Notes: generated by a model not told the origin, from the letters alone. Counted from the first letter of the stretch, positions 9,218 through 18,468 are shown. The stretch is 64,000 nucleotides of DNA from an uncultured Megasphaera sp. (GCA_934202965.1 CAKPYN010000009.1:1-64000), one strand, 5' to 3'. Numbers and translations: made by a program.

Positions 9218-10174
9218 TTACGTCATGATTTGCTTTTTACGAATATTGGCAAGCATATCTATGAGCCCCATAATAAAAGCGGCATAGGAAAAAACAGGCA
9301 TTACAAAAAACAATGCAATGATTACGGCCTGCAGACCTGTGCTAATATGAAAACGGCGGTCAAGAAAATAAAATAAAAAGGCAAGGCCTTGAATGCAAAT
9401 GAAAAAAAATGCCATTTGATTGAGATTCAGTCCTATGATATTCAACCATTCTATCGAGCGGGTTGTTCCCCAATATTTCATGACCAGTGCCAATATGTAT
9501 AAGTATATCACACCACGCGGCATTTCCCAATAACGAATTGGCAAAAAAGGCCGCACATCAAACCCCAGCCGCTGCAAAAAGAACTGAGAAACTTTTACAT
9601 TGACATAAGCAATAATTGCCATCGCCAAACACATAAACATCGGCAGCATCGTCGGCAGTAAACGTCGTACTTCTTCAAGCTGGGCTTTCGTTTCAGCTAA
9701 TTGCAGTTCTGACATGCCGCTGTTTTTATATTGTTCCATCGTTTCCTGCATCAATGTATCAAAAACGTCTCCCAATGCAGCCACGATATTAACGTCCATA
9801 ACGCCATACATCAAGGCAGCCAATCCAATAGCCGTACCAATCAATGCAGCCGTTACTCCCATCAGGAGTTTTGCCGGCGGCCATTTTTCTTTAAAACCCG
9901 CTCCCAAGGCAATCCCGACGGCGCCAAATGTGGCAATTTGTATGATCGCTGTCAGCGGATCAATAAATATCCCCATTAAAATGCCTGCCGTTATCCCTAA
10001 CAGGATGGCTTGTCTCAATCCATATTTGACAAATAAAATAGTCATCGGAATCGGCATAATAAAATAACCTATAAAAGAAAAAAACGGCAGATACGTACTA
10101 AGAAGCGCTAAAATCAACATAATAGCAGCAAAACATCCGGCTGTTGTCATCGGTGTAATACGCTTCTGTTCCAT
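9218..10174 (-). CDS. DUF2232 (YybS-like) multi-pass membrane protein
   Basis: A 318-residue polytopic protein with about eight hydrophobic segments, starting MEQKRITPMTTAGCF. Sequence style and position immediately before gdpP-rplI match the YybS/DUF2232 family, whose fold resembles substrate-binding S components. Its molecular function is not established. I use the ATG at 10174 because AGGAG precedes it by nine bases; 13 further upstream codons are open but have no ribosome binding site. Confidence 0.8.
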   Translation of the reverse strand: MEQKRITPMTTAGCFAAIMLILALLSTYLPFFSFIGYFIMPIPMTILFVKYGLRQAILLGITAGILMGIFIDPLTAIIQIATFGAVGIALGAGFKEKWPPAKLLMGVTAALIGTAIGLAALMYGVMDVNIVAALGDVFDTLMQETMEQYKNSGMSELQLAETKAQLEEVRRLLPTMLPMFMCLAMAIIAYVNVKVSQFFLQRLGFDVRPFLPIRYWEMPRGVIYLYILALVMKYWGTTRSIEWLNIIGLNLNQMAFFFICIQGLAFLFYFLDRRFHISTGLQAVIIALFFVMPVFSYAAFIMGLIDMLANIRKKQIMT

Positions 10175-10305
10175 GGAATCCTCTCCTTTCTCTTGCAAAA
10201 AGGGTATGACCAAACGAGACTATCAGTCATAACAGGTGATGCTGCAATCCGCGTATCCCGCCAGCTGTCCACGCTGCAGGCCGTACGTATCCCCCATCAC
10301 CGTAA

Positions 10306-10332
10306 ACAGCGGAGGCAAAATACCTCCGCTGT
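10306..10332 (-). terminator. Hairpin downstream of rnj
   Basis: A 10-bp perfect stem ACAGCGGAGG/CCTCCGCTGT with a 7-base loop, 22 bases after the rnj stop. Only UUU follows, so it is either a weak terminator or an RNA-stabilising hairpin. The rest of 10175-10353 shows no gene. Confidence 0.6.
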
Positions 10333-10353
10333 CCTTATGTACTATATACTTCT

Positions 10354-12015
10354 TTATACTTCCATAATAATCGGCAAAATCATTGGACGCCGACGTGTCT
10401 TTTCGTATAAATACCGGCTCAATGTATCTCGAACCTGTGATTTAATGACTGCCCATTCGCGAATGTTTCCTGCTTCACAGCGTTCCAATACAGCTGCTAC
10501 CCGATCATGGGCTTCACTGATGAGTTCTTCTGAATCACGGACATATACAAAGCCACGCGATACAATATCCGGACCGGCCAAGGCATGACTCGTTCCTTTA
10601 GCCAGTGTCATGACAACGATAACGACCCCTTCCATTGCCAGCTGCTGGCGGTCACGAATAACAATATTGCCAACATCACCGACACCTAAGCCATCAACAA
10701 AGACACGGCCGGCGTTTACATGACCTGTCTTATGACCGGAGCGATTAGAAAATTCAAAAATCTGACCATTATCGCCAATCAGAACATGGTCTTTATCGAC
10801 CCCCATCATGACAGCTAATTCGCCATGCTGCTTGAGCATACGATATTCACCGTGTACAGGAATGAAATATTTAGGCCGAATCAAATCGAGCATGAGTTTT
10901 AATTCTTCCTGGCTGGCATGACCGGATACGTGAATTTTCTTATCCCGACCGGCAATAACTGTCGCTCCCAGTTTCATCAAATTATCAATCGTACGACCTA
11001 CACCGGTTTCATTGCCCGGAATCGGCGTTGCGGATATGATGACTGTATCTCCAGGAATAATGCTGACACTGCGGTGGTTATTTGAGGCCATTCGCGAAAG
11101 CCCGGCCATCGGTTCACCCTGACTGCCTGTCGTTAAAATCAATACTTGATCTTCCGGATACCGATTTAATTCATCCGGTTCAATTAAAACGCCATCGGGT
11201 ACATCCAAATATCCCAATTCAATAGCAATCTGCACGTTATTTACCATGCTGCGTCCCAATACAGTGACTTTGCGTTTAAACTGTACCGCCGTATTGATCG
11301 CCTGCTGAATACGTGAAATATTGGAAGCAAACGTTGCCAAAATGATACGCCCTTTTGCCGCCCGAAAAGCCTTACGAAAAGCATGGCCCACTGTCGTTTC
11401 TGATTCTGTATAGCCCGGCCGTTCCGCATTCGTGCTGTCCGACATGAGTAGCAGTACGCCGCGACGTCCCAAATCCGCAAATTTATGAATGTCCATAAGC
11501 AACCCATCGACAGGTGTTAAGTCCATTTTAAAGTCCCCTGTATGAACAATCGTTCCTACCGGTGTTTTAAAGTATAATGCGCTTGCATCAGGAATCGAAT
11601 GGTTCGTATGGATAAATCCCACTTTCATACAACCAATCTGCACTTCATCGCCGTGATGCACTTCATTTAATTCGTAATTTGTAATATGATTTTCCTTTAA
11701 TTTGCCTTCAATAAGGCCGCATACTAGCTTCGTAGCGTAGACGGGTACATTCACTTCATTCAATAAATATGCCAAACTGCCTATGTGATCTTCATGCCCA
11801 TGCGTAATGACGACAGCCCGTACTTTATCCCTATTTTCAATCAAATAACTCATATCAGGAATAACTAAGTCAATACCGAACATGTCATCATCAGGAAAGG
11901 CCAAACCAGCATCAATAACAATGATGTCATTGCCGTATTGGATGACTGTCATATTTTTGCCGATTTCACCCAGACCACCCAAAGGAATGACCATGAGTTT
12001 TTCCTTTTTAGCCAA
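10354..12015 (-). CDS. rnj: Ribonuclease J
   Basis: Metallo-beta-lactamase/beta-CASP nuclease with 5'-3' exo- and endonucleolytic activity in mRNA decay and rRNA maturation. The zinc motif THGHEDHIG lies at residues 71-79; the beta-CASP region and the C-terminal dimer domain follow. The 553-residue length is normal. Only one rnj is in the window, so J1 versus J2 cannot be decided. It has its own promoter about 165 bases upstream. Confidence 0.95.
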   Translation of the reverse strand: MAKKEKLMVIPLGGLGEIGKNMTVIQYGNDIIVIDAGLAFPDDDMFGIDLVIPDMSYLIENRDKVRAVVITHGHEDHIGSLAYLLNEVNVPVYATKLVCGLIEGKLKENHITNYELNEVHHGDEVQIGCMKVGFIHTNHSIPDASALYFKTPVGTIVHTGDFKMDLTPVDGLLMDIHKFADLGRRGVLLLMSDSTNAERPGYTESETTVGHAFRKAFRAAKGRIILATFASNISRIQQAINTAVQFKRKVTVLGRSMVNNVQIAIELGYLDVPDGVLIEPDELNRYPEDQVLILTTGSQGEPMAGLSRMASNNHRSVSIIPGDTVIISATPIPGNETGVGRTIDNLMKLGATVIAGRDKKIHVSGHASQEELKLMLDLIRPKYFIPVHGEYRMLKQHGELAVMMGVDKDHVLIGDNGQIFEFSNRSGHKTGHVNAGRVFVDGLGVGDVGNIVIRDRQQLAMEGVVIVVMTLAKGTSHALAGPDIVSRGFVYVRDSEELISEAHDRVAAVLERCEAGNIREWAVIKSQVRDTLSRYLYEKTRRRPMILPIIMEV

Positions 12016-12180
12016 AATAGTTACCTCCCATAATAAATTTTATCCGTTCTCACTGCCTCAAACAGTCCCCCAAAGAGACGCTTCTTCGTAGACAAACAAT
12101 CCATTGCCAGCCGCTCTTTAGTATGGACGGATGTTTGTCTTCAGATATAACGAACAATACTGGATTTATCCTTCTCTCAT

Positions 12181-12209
12181 ATTTTCCGTTATTTCTCTTT
12201 CTATGTCAA
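12181..12209 (-). promoter_or_regulatory. Promoter of rnj
   Basis: TTGACA (complement of 12204-12209) and GAAAAT (complement of 12181-12186) are 17 bases apart on the minus strand. The 5' leader would be about 160 nt, which is long. The remainder of 12016-12320 holds no recognisable gene. Confidence 0.65.
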
Positions 12210-12314
12210 TAATATGCAGTAAAATTTCTCTGAATTGAGCAAAATTTTCGTGTAAAATGTACTTTTCTAGCAAAAATTCTGTTTTTTAATGACTTTTATT
12301 CATACAAAATAATA

Positions 12315-12361
12315 AAAAAGTGGCAATATCAGCCCAAATATGGTTTTGGTATGATATTGCC
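12315..12361 (-). terminator. Terminator of the secreted-protein gene
   Basis: GGCAATATCA (12322-12331) pairs with TGATATTGCC (12352-12361), an inner CCAAA/TTTGG stem extends it, and six U residues follow on the minus strand. It starts six bases after the stop codon of the 12368-13255 gene. Confidence 0.85.
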
Positions 12362-12367
12362 TCATGA

Positions 12368-13255
12368 TCAAAGGGATGTTATTTGTATTCTTTTGCCGTA
12401 TTCTTTTGCCGTTTTCTTTACATCTGAAGGAACGGACAATTCTATTCCCCGTGGAAGTTCTGCCCATGTAATCGACAAGGATACATCGCTCAGAGCAATG
12501 AATTGTAATAATTCGTCTTTATCTTTCCATGCTGGACTGCCATGTTTCAATGCCGCTTCCAAGGCACTGCGAACCTGACTGGTCAGCGGTATATCTACTT
12601 TCGTAATCCGGTTCGACTGGAAATCAATCGTAACGTCTGTTTTGATGTCGCCAGCCTGCTGCAATGCCTGCAGTATACCTTTTATCATTTCAATATCTTT
12701 TTCACTGGCACCCTGTTTTTTCCACTGAATTTCATCCCCAGGCGTATACAGCTTGGTCATATCATAGGTAACCGTATAAACATTGCCTTTTGCCGTTACC
12801 GCTTTGACACCAGCTAGGACATGATGCGGACCGGCTAATTGCTGAATAACCGGTTCGGCACTCTTTAAATCTATGGTATTTTTTACCCACGTCGTTTTAT
12901 CTGTCCCCTTGGCATCTAATTTTGCATACTGGCCATCGTAATAGTATACGATTTTTTTGCCTTCTTGTTCGGCATATCCATGTACCGTTGGCGAAGCTTT
13001 TCCTAACGCAGCAGCAGATACTTCTATTTTACTGACAAACGGTTTTTCTTGGACATCCACTTTCGTTGTACATGTTCCTGTGCCAATGACAGGCATATCT
13101 GCTTGCACTTGCATCGTATAGGTGCCCTGTGGATGATGAATCATCGTATTGACGGCTTGTTGATACGTATCTGCCGGTGATGCGGCCCATGCCGATACAC
13201 TCATCATCATGCTTGCTGTCACAGCCAATACGGATTTCTTAAATGAATATTTCAT
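12368..13255 (-). CDS. Secreted protein of unknown function
   Basis: 295 residues with a clear signal peptide (MKYSFKKSVLAVTASMMMS..AWAA, cleavage near 24). The mature part has alternating strands such as TYTMQVQADMPVIG and YTVTYDMTKLY. This resembles LolA/LppX-type or DUF6612-like half-barrels that hold lipids, but no diagnostic motif is visible and I do not assign it. There is no lipobox, so it should be periplasmic. It is monocistronic with its own terminator and lies 67 bases after thiD. The lipid-carrier idea is inference only. Confidence 0.6.
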   Translation of the reverse strand: MKYSFKKSVLAVTASMMMSVSAWAASPADTYQQAVNTMIHHPQGTYTMQVQADMPVIGTGTCTTKVDVQEKPFVSKIEVSAAALGKASPTVHGYAEQEGKKIVYYYDGQYAKLDAKGTDKTTWVKNTIDLKSAEPVIQQLAGPHHVLAGVKAVTAKGNVYTVTYDMTKLYTPGDEIQWKKQGASEKDIEMIKGILQALQQAGDIKTDVTIDFQSNRITKVDIPLTSQVRSALEAALKHGSPAWKDKDELLQFIALSDVSLSITWAELPRGIELSVPSDVKKTAKEYGKRIQITSL

Positions 13256-13322
13256 GATACCCTATTCCTTTCTCCCAAACTCACGCATCGTTTGACATTT
13301 GCCCGTATACTGGCGGTCTTCC

Positions 13323-14117
13323 TTACATACTGCTGTTCCAGGTATAAAAATGATTGAGCGGCCCATGGCCTTTACCAATCGGTTCGGCATGACAAATACC
13401 CTGGAATACATATTCCTTGGCATCTTTTACCGCTGTTTCTAACGAGCTACCATTGGCAAGATTCGACGCAATCGCACTGGACAATGTGCATCCTGTGCCA
13501 TGCGTGCTGGTACTCTGTACTCGTTTTCCTTTAAAAGGATAAAACCGCTGTCCATCATATAAAATATCCGTCGCATCGGTAACGCGATGACCGCCTTTTA
13601 CCAATACAGCACGAGCCCCCATGGCAGCAATCGTTTTCGCTGCTTCTTCCATCTCTTCGCATGTCTGAATCGTCTGGCCGGTCAGTACTTCTGCTTCAGG
13701 GATATTGGGCGTTAATACGTCAGCCAAGGGAATTAATATTTCTTTCAATGCCCTTTCTGCTTCAGGCTGTAGCAGGCGATGTCCGCTCGTGGCTACCATA
13801 ACTGGGTCTATGACCACAATAGCCGGTTGATATTGTTTTATTTTTTCCGCAATGACTCGTATCGTATCCGGATTGCTAACCATGCCGATTTTTACGGCAT
13901 CTACGGATATATCCTCAAACACTGCATCGATCTGCGAGGCAATGAGTCCCGGCGTTACATCCATATATCCACGCACGCCCTGCGTGTTTTGAGACACAAC
14001 AGCAGTAATCACATTTAACGCAAAACAATGATGGGCACAAAAGGTTTTGCAGTCCGCTGCTGCGCCGGCTCCGCCGGATGGATCTGTACCGGCAATAGAT
14101 AATACGTGTTTCATCAT
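13323..14117 (-). CDS. thiD: Hydroxymethylpyrimidine/phosphomethylpyrimidine kinase
   Basis: ThiD phosphorylates HMP and HMP-P in thiamine synthesis. The 264-residue ribokinase-fold protein shows the N-terminal GTDPSGGAG motif and the C-terminal anion-hole/catalytic segment STHGTGCTLSSAI. No other thi genes and no TPP riboswitch are visible. It is third in an arsR-sixA-thiD operon, 14 bases after sixA. A pyridoxal kinase of the same superfamily is the alternative. Confidence 0.9.
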   Translation of the reverse strand: MMKHVLSIAGTDPSGGAGAAADCKTFCAHHCFALNVITAVVSQNTQGVRGYMDVTPGLIASQIDAVFEDISVDAVKIGMVSNPDTIRVIAEKIKQYQPAIVVIDPVMVATSGHRLLQPEAERALKEILIPLADVLTPNIPEAEVLTGQTIQTCEEMEEAAKTIAAMGARAVLVKGGHRVTDATDILYDGQRFYPFKGKRVQSTSTHGTGCTLSSAIASNLANGSSLETAVKDAKEYVFQGICHAEPIGKGHGPLNHFYTWNSSM

Positions 14118-14131
14118 AACAATTTCATCTC

Positions 14132-14626
14132 CTATCCGTGTGCTGATGCAAATAACGCCGCTCCTTGAGGCTGAACATATGCTAAAAGCGACGCCGAACC
14201 AACCGTTCCGCCATACACATCATAATCCAATACGGCCATGCTTGCCGTTTCAAACTCAATGGTCATACCGGTCCATTGTCTAACCCATTGGTCCAAATAC
14301 GGTGCATGTCCCACCATGCACAACACATCGGCCTCTGTTTTACAAATAATATCGGTATATACTCGCGCTAAATTGCCATCGGCAATGGCAGAATGCGTAT
14401 GAAATGATTCATATGGAATAACATGCGTAAAATATCCGGCCGTTTGGCAGGCGCGTACATACGGGCTGGACCACAATACCGTTTTTCCGGCAGGCCACCA
14501 TTGTTTGGCCATCTGAAGCATCGTTTGTACCTGCTCTTTTCCACGGCCTGTCAGTTCGCGGTTTTTATCGGCCCGCTCTGGCTGCAGCGGTTCTGCTTGG
14601 CCATGGCGCATTAAACAAATATACAC
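14132..14626 (-). CDS. sixA: SixA-like phosphohistidine phosphatase
   Basis: A 164-residue histidine-phosphatase-superfamily protein beginning with the RHG signature (CLMRHGQAE) and containing VGHAPYLD with the second catalytic histidine. SixA removes phosphate from histidine in HPt or PTS-type phosphocarriers. The start is GTG, seven bases after AAGGAGG. It lies between the SmtB-like regulator and thiD; why these three are grouped is not evident. Confidence 0.8.
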   Translation of the reverse strand: MYICLMRHGQAEPLQPERADKNRELTGRGKEQVQTMLQMAKQWWPAGKTVLWSSPYVRACQTAGYFTHVIPYESFHTHSAIADGNLARVYTDIICKTEADVLCMVGHAPYLDQWVRQWTGMTIEFETASMAVLDYDVYGGTVGSASLLAYVQPQGAALFASAHG

Positions 14627-14652
14627 TCTGCATCCTCCTTCAAATCATTTTT

Positions 14653-15000
14653 TTATTCTGCTACGTGTTCCAATCCCACAGCCAACAGGGTAAATACATG
14701 ATTATCTGCAAGGGAATAATATACTACTTTGCCGTCACGGCGAAACTGTACTAATCGGGCATCTCGCAAAATCCGCAGCTGATGAGAAACAGCTGACTGT
14801 CCCATTTGAATTTGTTCAGCAATATCCCGAACGCACCGTTCGCCTTCCATCAATGTATGAAGAATACGCAATCGTGTCGGATCACCAAGTACTTTAAAAA
14901 TGTCGGCCAAGGGCTGCGTGTATTGCTGTAATAATATCGTATGATGACAAGGCAGTTCATGTGTCATATGCTGGCATTGCCCTGACTGTTCTTCTTTCAC
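14653..15000 (-). CDS. ArsR/SmtB-family metal-sensing repressor, probably zinc
   Basis: A 115-residue winged-helix protein with the recognition region MGQSAVSHQLRILRDA. The C-terminal helix DNHVFTLLAVGLEHVAE gives Asp-x-His-x10-His-x2-Glu, the alpha5 zinc site of SmtB. ERCVRD in helix 3 plus an N-terminal Cys/His cluster (QCQHMTH, CHH) resembles the second, alpha3N site. Both classical sites therefore look intact, favouring a zinc or related sensor over arsenic. The start is GTG. An imperfect palindrome over the start of transcription is a likely operator, so it probably controls its own arsR-sixA-thiD operon. Confidence 0.85.
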   Translation of the reverse strand: MKEEQSGQCQHMTHELPCHHTILLQQYTQPLADIFKVLGDPTRLRILHTLMEGERCVRDIAEQIQMGQSAVSHQLRILRDARLVQFRRDGKVVYYSLADNHVFTLLAVGLEHVAE

Positions 15001-15032
15001 AAATCATCTCTCCTATCAAGCATCCCTCCATG

Positions 15033-15067
15033 AAGAATGTTTACATGTTCTTAATTTCTTTATTATA
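15033..15067 (-). promoter_or_regulatory. Promoter and candidate operator of the arsR-sixA-thiD operon
   Basis: TATAAT (complement of 15062-15067) preceded by TGG forms an extended -10. Just downstream, 15033-15052 is an imperfect 10+10 palindrome with AAGAA/TTCTT ends, at the usual place for an SmtB-type repressor to block transcription. A -35 is not obvious. Confidence 0.55.
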
Positions 15068-15069
15068 CC

Positions 15070-15115
15070 ATAAAACGACAAACGCCGATGTATCTTTCAG
15101 CATTTGTCGTTTTAT
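15070..15115 (-). terminator. Terminator of the envelope operon, after the LpxL-type gene
   Basis: Arms 15070-15085 and 15100-15115 pair over 16 bases with one mismatch. A-rich and U-rich flanks allow termination of the minus-strand lpxL transcript. It directly abuts the arsR promoter. Confidence 0.75.
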
Positions 15116-15116
15116 C

Positions 15117-16019
15117 TTACTGCAAATTATGCTTTTCTTTATATCGTTTTGTCCATTTCCAGCGATTATGCAGCCAAAACCAGTCTTCCGGATACTGCCG
15201 AATATGTGCTTCCAGCCGATCGTTCAGTTCTTGTGTCACTGCATACATGGCTACTGTTTTTTCTTTTTTAGAAAGCACAGCGTCTGTCGGATACGGGCGC
15301 AGCGGCGGCAATACTTCCACAATATGATGATACGGACGATCTTCATGAATGAATATCGTCAAAATGGGATAATTTTTGATACCCGCCAATTTAGCCGGTC
15401 CGTCCGCCGTTAGCGTATCTTTGCCAAACAATTTTACCATAATGCCGGCAAATCCCGGATCCTGGTCCATCAATAGGCCGATATAATGGCCATTAGCCAA
15501 AAAGCGAATCATGTCGCGAATTCCCGTTTTGTACGTTACATGCTGTTTCATCATTGCCCGATATTCATTAATAAACGTATCTGCGCTTTTGCTGTTCTGT
15601 TCCTGGGCAACGGAAATCAGTGGATAGCCATTCATCGCCAATACAGCGCCCAGCAATTCCCAATTTCCGGCATGGGAAGCCATAAAAACAGCGCCTTCAC
15701 CACTGGCTTTCAATTCATCTAAATATTCCCGGCCATGAAACGTTACCTTATCGTCCAGTATGTCTTTGGTATACCGCGGATAAGATAATACTTCTACAAT
15801 CATGGGGCCAAAGCGAGTCGTGCTTTTCTTGGCAATCGCCATGGCTTCTGCCGCATCGGTAGTAATGCCGCATTCCAATATCTGCCGCTGGGCCAGTTTT
15901 TTCCTTTTTTTAGGGACAAAGGTCCAAAAGAAACTTCCTAAAAAATATCCCAAACCATGACACATACAGACCGGCATATGACAAATCAGAAAGCTCAAGA
16001 TTTTCATAAATATATACAT
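15117..16019 (-). CDS. lpxL: Lipid A biosynthesis lauroyl/myristoyl acyltransferase (LpxL/HtrB family)
   Basis: Adds a secondary acyl chain to lipid A at the cytoplasmic face of the inner membrane. It has an N-terminal membrane-associated segment and the catalytic HAGNWE (the HX4D/E motif) about 115 residues in, followed by LLMDQDPG and the C-terminal YPEDWFWLHNRWKW typical of the family. Its 300-residue length is standard. The ATG at 16019 has AAGAGG seven bases upstream. It sits 10 bases after lpxD and is last in the envelope operon; LpxL versus LpxM specificity cannot be read. Confidence 0.9.
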   Translation of the reverse strand: MYIFMKILSFLICHMPVCMCHGLGYFLGSFFWTFVPKKRKKLAQRQILECGITTDAAEAMAIAKKSTTRFGPMIVEVLSYPRYTKDILDDKVTFHGREYLDELKASGEGAVFMASHAGNWELLGAVLAMNGYPLISVAQEQNSKSADTFINEYRAMMKQHVTYKTGIRDMIRFLANGHYIGLLMDQDPGFAGIMVKLFGKDTLTADGPAKLAGIKNYPILTIFIHEDRPYHHIVEVLPPLRPYPTDAVLSKKEKTVAMYAVTQELNDRLEAHIRQYPEDWFWLHNRWKWTKRYKEKHNLQ

Positions 16020-16029
16020 AGGCAGCCTC

Positions 16030-17058
16030 TTAGTGTTCTGTCTTCTTTTCTAATTGGGCAATCTTCTTTTCCAAGGTCTTGATCGTCTTAGCCATTTCCG
16101 GCAATCGTTTTAAATACACTTGGGTACGGCTCCATTCCATATGGGGACGAGCTGGGAAGCCGGCATAAATCTGACCGCCTTTAATATTACCGGTAATACC
16201 CGTTTTTCCAGCAAACACCGCATTGTCACCGATCGTAATATGGCCTGTGCAGCCTGTTTGTCCGGCAAAAATAACGTGATTACCGGCTTTGGTACTGCCG
16301 GCAATCCCCGTTTGGGCAATAATAAAGCAATCTTCGCCGATTTCTACGTTATGACCTAAATGAACCAAATTATCGACTTTTGTGCCTCTGGCCACTTTCG
16401 TGGAACCCAGGGTAGCATTATCAATACACGTGCAGGCACCGATTTCTACGTCATCTCCGATTTCGACATTACCAATCTGCGGAATCCGCGTATGTTTGCC
16501 GTTTTCCGTTGCAAAACCAAAGCCTTCGCCGCCGATAACGGCATGAGCTCGAATGACATCACGCTGTCCCAAGACACAATTTTCATGAATAACGGCACCG
16601 GGATAAATGGTCGTATCATTACCAATCGTTACGTTATCGCCAATAAATACAGACGGATAAATCGTGCAGTTATCGCCGATTTTTACATGTTTGCCAATAA
16701 CGGCATAAGCCATGACAGCTGTATTTTCGCCAATAACGGCACTGTCATCAATAATCGCTGTCGGATGAATACCGCTGGCAACGGACTGACGCGGATGAAA
16801 CAGCACAAGGAGCTGTGAAAAAGCCAGACGAGGATTTTCTACAACAACAAGCGTATTGTCTCCGGCAGGCACTTCTTTTTCAACGATAACGGCACCAGCA
16901 TGAACCTGGGGTAAATATTCTGTATATGGATCGACAGCAAATGTAATATCCTGCCGACCTGCTTCTGCTAACCCTTTCACATCTTCAATGACAGCATCCC
17001 CATTTCCTATGACCGTACCGCCAAGAAATTCTGCTAATTCCTGTACTGTTTTTTTCAC
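16030..17058 (-). CDS. lpxD: UDP-3-O-(3-hydroxyacyl)glucosamine N-acyltransferase
   Basis: LpxD carries out the third step of lipid A synthesis. The sequence has the N-terminal uridine-binding domain, a long left-handed beta-helix of hexapeptide repeats (for example VIGENTAV, TIGNDTTIYPGA), the catalytic-histidine region NLVHLGHNV and a C-terminal coiled helix ending KKIAQLEKK. I start at GTG 17058 (MKKTVQEL), nine bases after AAGGGG. A TTG nine bases further upstream is too close to that site. The presence of this gene is direct evidence for an LPS-bearing outer membrane. Confidence 0.95.
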   Translation of the reverse strand: MKKTVQELAEFLGGTVIGNGDAVIEDVKGLAEAGRQDITFAVDPYTEYLPQVHAGAVIVEKEVPAGDNTLVVVENPRLAFSQLLVLFHPRQSVASGIHPTAIIDDSAVIGENTAVMAYAVIGKHVKIGDNCTIYPSVFIGDNVTIGNDTTIYPGAVIHENCVLGQRDVIRAHAVIGGEGFGFATENGKHTRIPQIGNVEIGDDVEIGACTCIDNATLGSTKVARGTKVDNLVHLGHNVEIGEDCFIIAQTGIAGSTKAGNHVIFAGQTGCTGHITIGDNAVFAGKTGITGNIKGGQIYAGFPARPHMEWSRTQVYLKRLPEMAKTIKTLEKKIAQLEKKTEH

Positions 17059-17072
17059 TATGGACAACCCCT

Positions 17073-17492
17073 TTACTGCAATTTAGCTATAACATCATCA
17101 GTAACATCGATGCCGCCGTTCGGCGCAGCATCTTTCATCATAATAATGCCTATTTTTTTATCTTTAGCAACTTCGCCGGCTTTATTTTGTATATCAGTCA
17201 ATAGCTGCCTTTGCATGCTGGCACCAAAAATATTCAATTCCTGACTTGCCTGCTGCTGTTTTTTGGCAAAATCTTCATCAGACATACTGCTTTTGGCATC
17301 TTGTAATTCTTTTTCGACTTCTTTTTGCTTTGCTTCTGTCTTTTCTTTATACTGCTGTACAACTGGTGCTTCTTTTTGTACGCGCGCCATATCTACGACA
17401 CCGACTTTATCATCACTGCCGCAGCCAGCCAGCATACCAGCGCAGGTAATTGTCATCAACGCTGCTGCCAACCCTTTCCATATTTTTTTCAT
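17073..17492 (-). CDS. OmpH/Skp-family periplasmic chaperone, lipoprotein form
   Basis: 139 residues with a type II signal peptide; the lipobox LAGC puts the lipidated Cys near residue 24. VGVVDMARV starts the OmpH core, followed by a charged coiled coil (about 40-85) and the terminal strand region ending DVTDDVIAKL. Skp-type chaperones carry unfolded outer-membrane proteins to Bam. It is the third of three tandem paralogues that differ in membrane anchoring but share the C-terminal motif. Confidence 0.85.
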   Translation of the reverse strand: MKKIWKGLAAALMTITCAGMLAGCGSDDKVGVVDMARVQKEAPVVQQYKEKTEAKQKEVEKELQDAKSSMSDEDFAKKQQQASQELNIFGASMQRQLLTDIQNKAGEVAKDKKIGIIMMKDAAPNGGIDVTDDVIAKLQ

Positions 17493-17509
17493 GTTGTCAT
17501 GCCTCCTAC

Positions 17510-18454
17510 TTATGCCAGCTTGGCGATAATATCATCCGTTACATCAAGAGCAGTACCTACTGCTTCATATTCCCCAAAAATCATGTCGATTCCCTGTTCT
17601 TGTGCCACTTCGCCGGCTTTATTACGGATATCTGTCATCATTTCCTCTTTGACAGTATTCATTTCTTTTTCCTTTTGTTCCAGCTTGTCTTTCCACTGCT
17701 TATTCCACACCGTTGGTTCCGGCCGGTTTTGCAAATCACTGAGCTGTACTTGAAATGCATTATGGCTGTCATCCCGCCGTTTTTCCAAATCAGCTTTGAC
17801 GGTTTTGGCATATTGTTCCAGTTCTTGTTTGGCCTGCTGCCGGCGCGGTGCCATGGCCTTATCAATTTCAGCTGTCAACGTTTTTGTTTCTTCCATCGAT
17901 TCGGACGGGCCGCTTTCCTTCATCAACCGTTTCAAATCGGCCATAGCCGCTTTCTTTTCTTCTGCAGATAATGCTACGTTCTGCAATTTGAGCTGTAAAT
18001 TGACAATTTTCAGTGTATTGTCACGCCATGTAACGGTTGGATGGGATTTTTTCTTTTCCTGCAGCATCGCTTCATACGTTTGCTGCAAATCGTGATTCAG
18101 CTGGTTTTCTTTTAATGCGATTTTCGCCTGCAGCTCTTGATTTAACGCTGCTGTACCGGCTGCATCGACGGATGCAAACTTTTCTGACGACATTCCTTCG
18201 GCTGCCGCTTTTCGGGAATAATTCCACTGTTCAAACTGATATTGGGCAGTCAAGGCATTATACTCCAGCTCCAAGCGGTGATATTCTGCATAGCGGGGAT
18301 GGCTCATCATAATATGTTCTACATCTGCATAGGCATATACCGGAGCAGCTTCTTTGGCAGGAACCGCCGTCGGTGTATGCCATATGTGCCAAACCAGTCC
18401 TAACCCTGCAATCACTGCGAGAAGGCCAATCGCTGCCGCATATATCCGTTTCAT
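17510..18454 (-). CDS. Long OmpH/Skp-like coiled-coil protein, TM-anchored
   Basis: 314 residues, about twice the usual Skp length. One N-terminal TM/uncleaved signal (residues 5-25) is followed by a periplasmic region rich in Gln, Glu and Lys, predicted as long coiled coils (about 50-280). It ends with the same motif as its neighbours (DVTDDIIAKL). The extended tentacle may reach further across the periplasm, which is inference. It is in the middle of the triple ompH array. Confidence 0.75.
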   Translation of the reverse strand: MKRIYAAAIGLLAVIAGLGLVWHIWHTPTAVPAKEAAPVYAYADVEHIMMSHPRYAEYHRLELEYNALTAQYQFEQWNYSRKAAAEGMSSEKFASVDAAGTAALNQELQAKIALKENQLNHDLQQTYEAMLQEKKKSHPTVTWRDNTLKIVNLQLKLQNVALSAEEKKAAMADLKRLMKESGPSESMEETKTLTAEIDKAMAPRRQQAKQELEQYAKTVKADLEKRRDDSHNAFQVQLSDLQNRPEPTVWNKQWKDKLEQKEKEMNTVKEEMMTDIRNKAGEVAQEQGIDMIFGEYEAVGTALDVTDDIIAKLA

Positions 18455-18468
18455 CCGTTATCTATTCC

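Noticed and set aside
10175..10353. Small RNA gene between rnj and the DUF2232 gene
   Set aside because: Only the rnj-proximal hairpin is visible; there is no promoter or second structure to support an RNA gene.
12210..12320. Riboswitch or leader peptide upstream of rnj
   Set aside because: The stretch lies upstream of the best promoter and is simply AT-rich; no conserved aptamer motif was seen.
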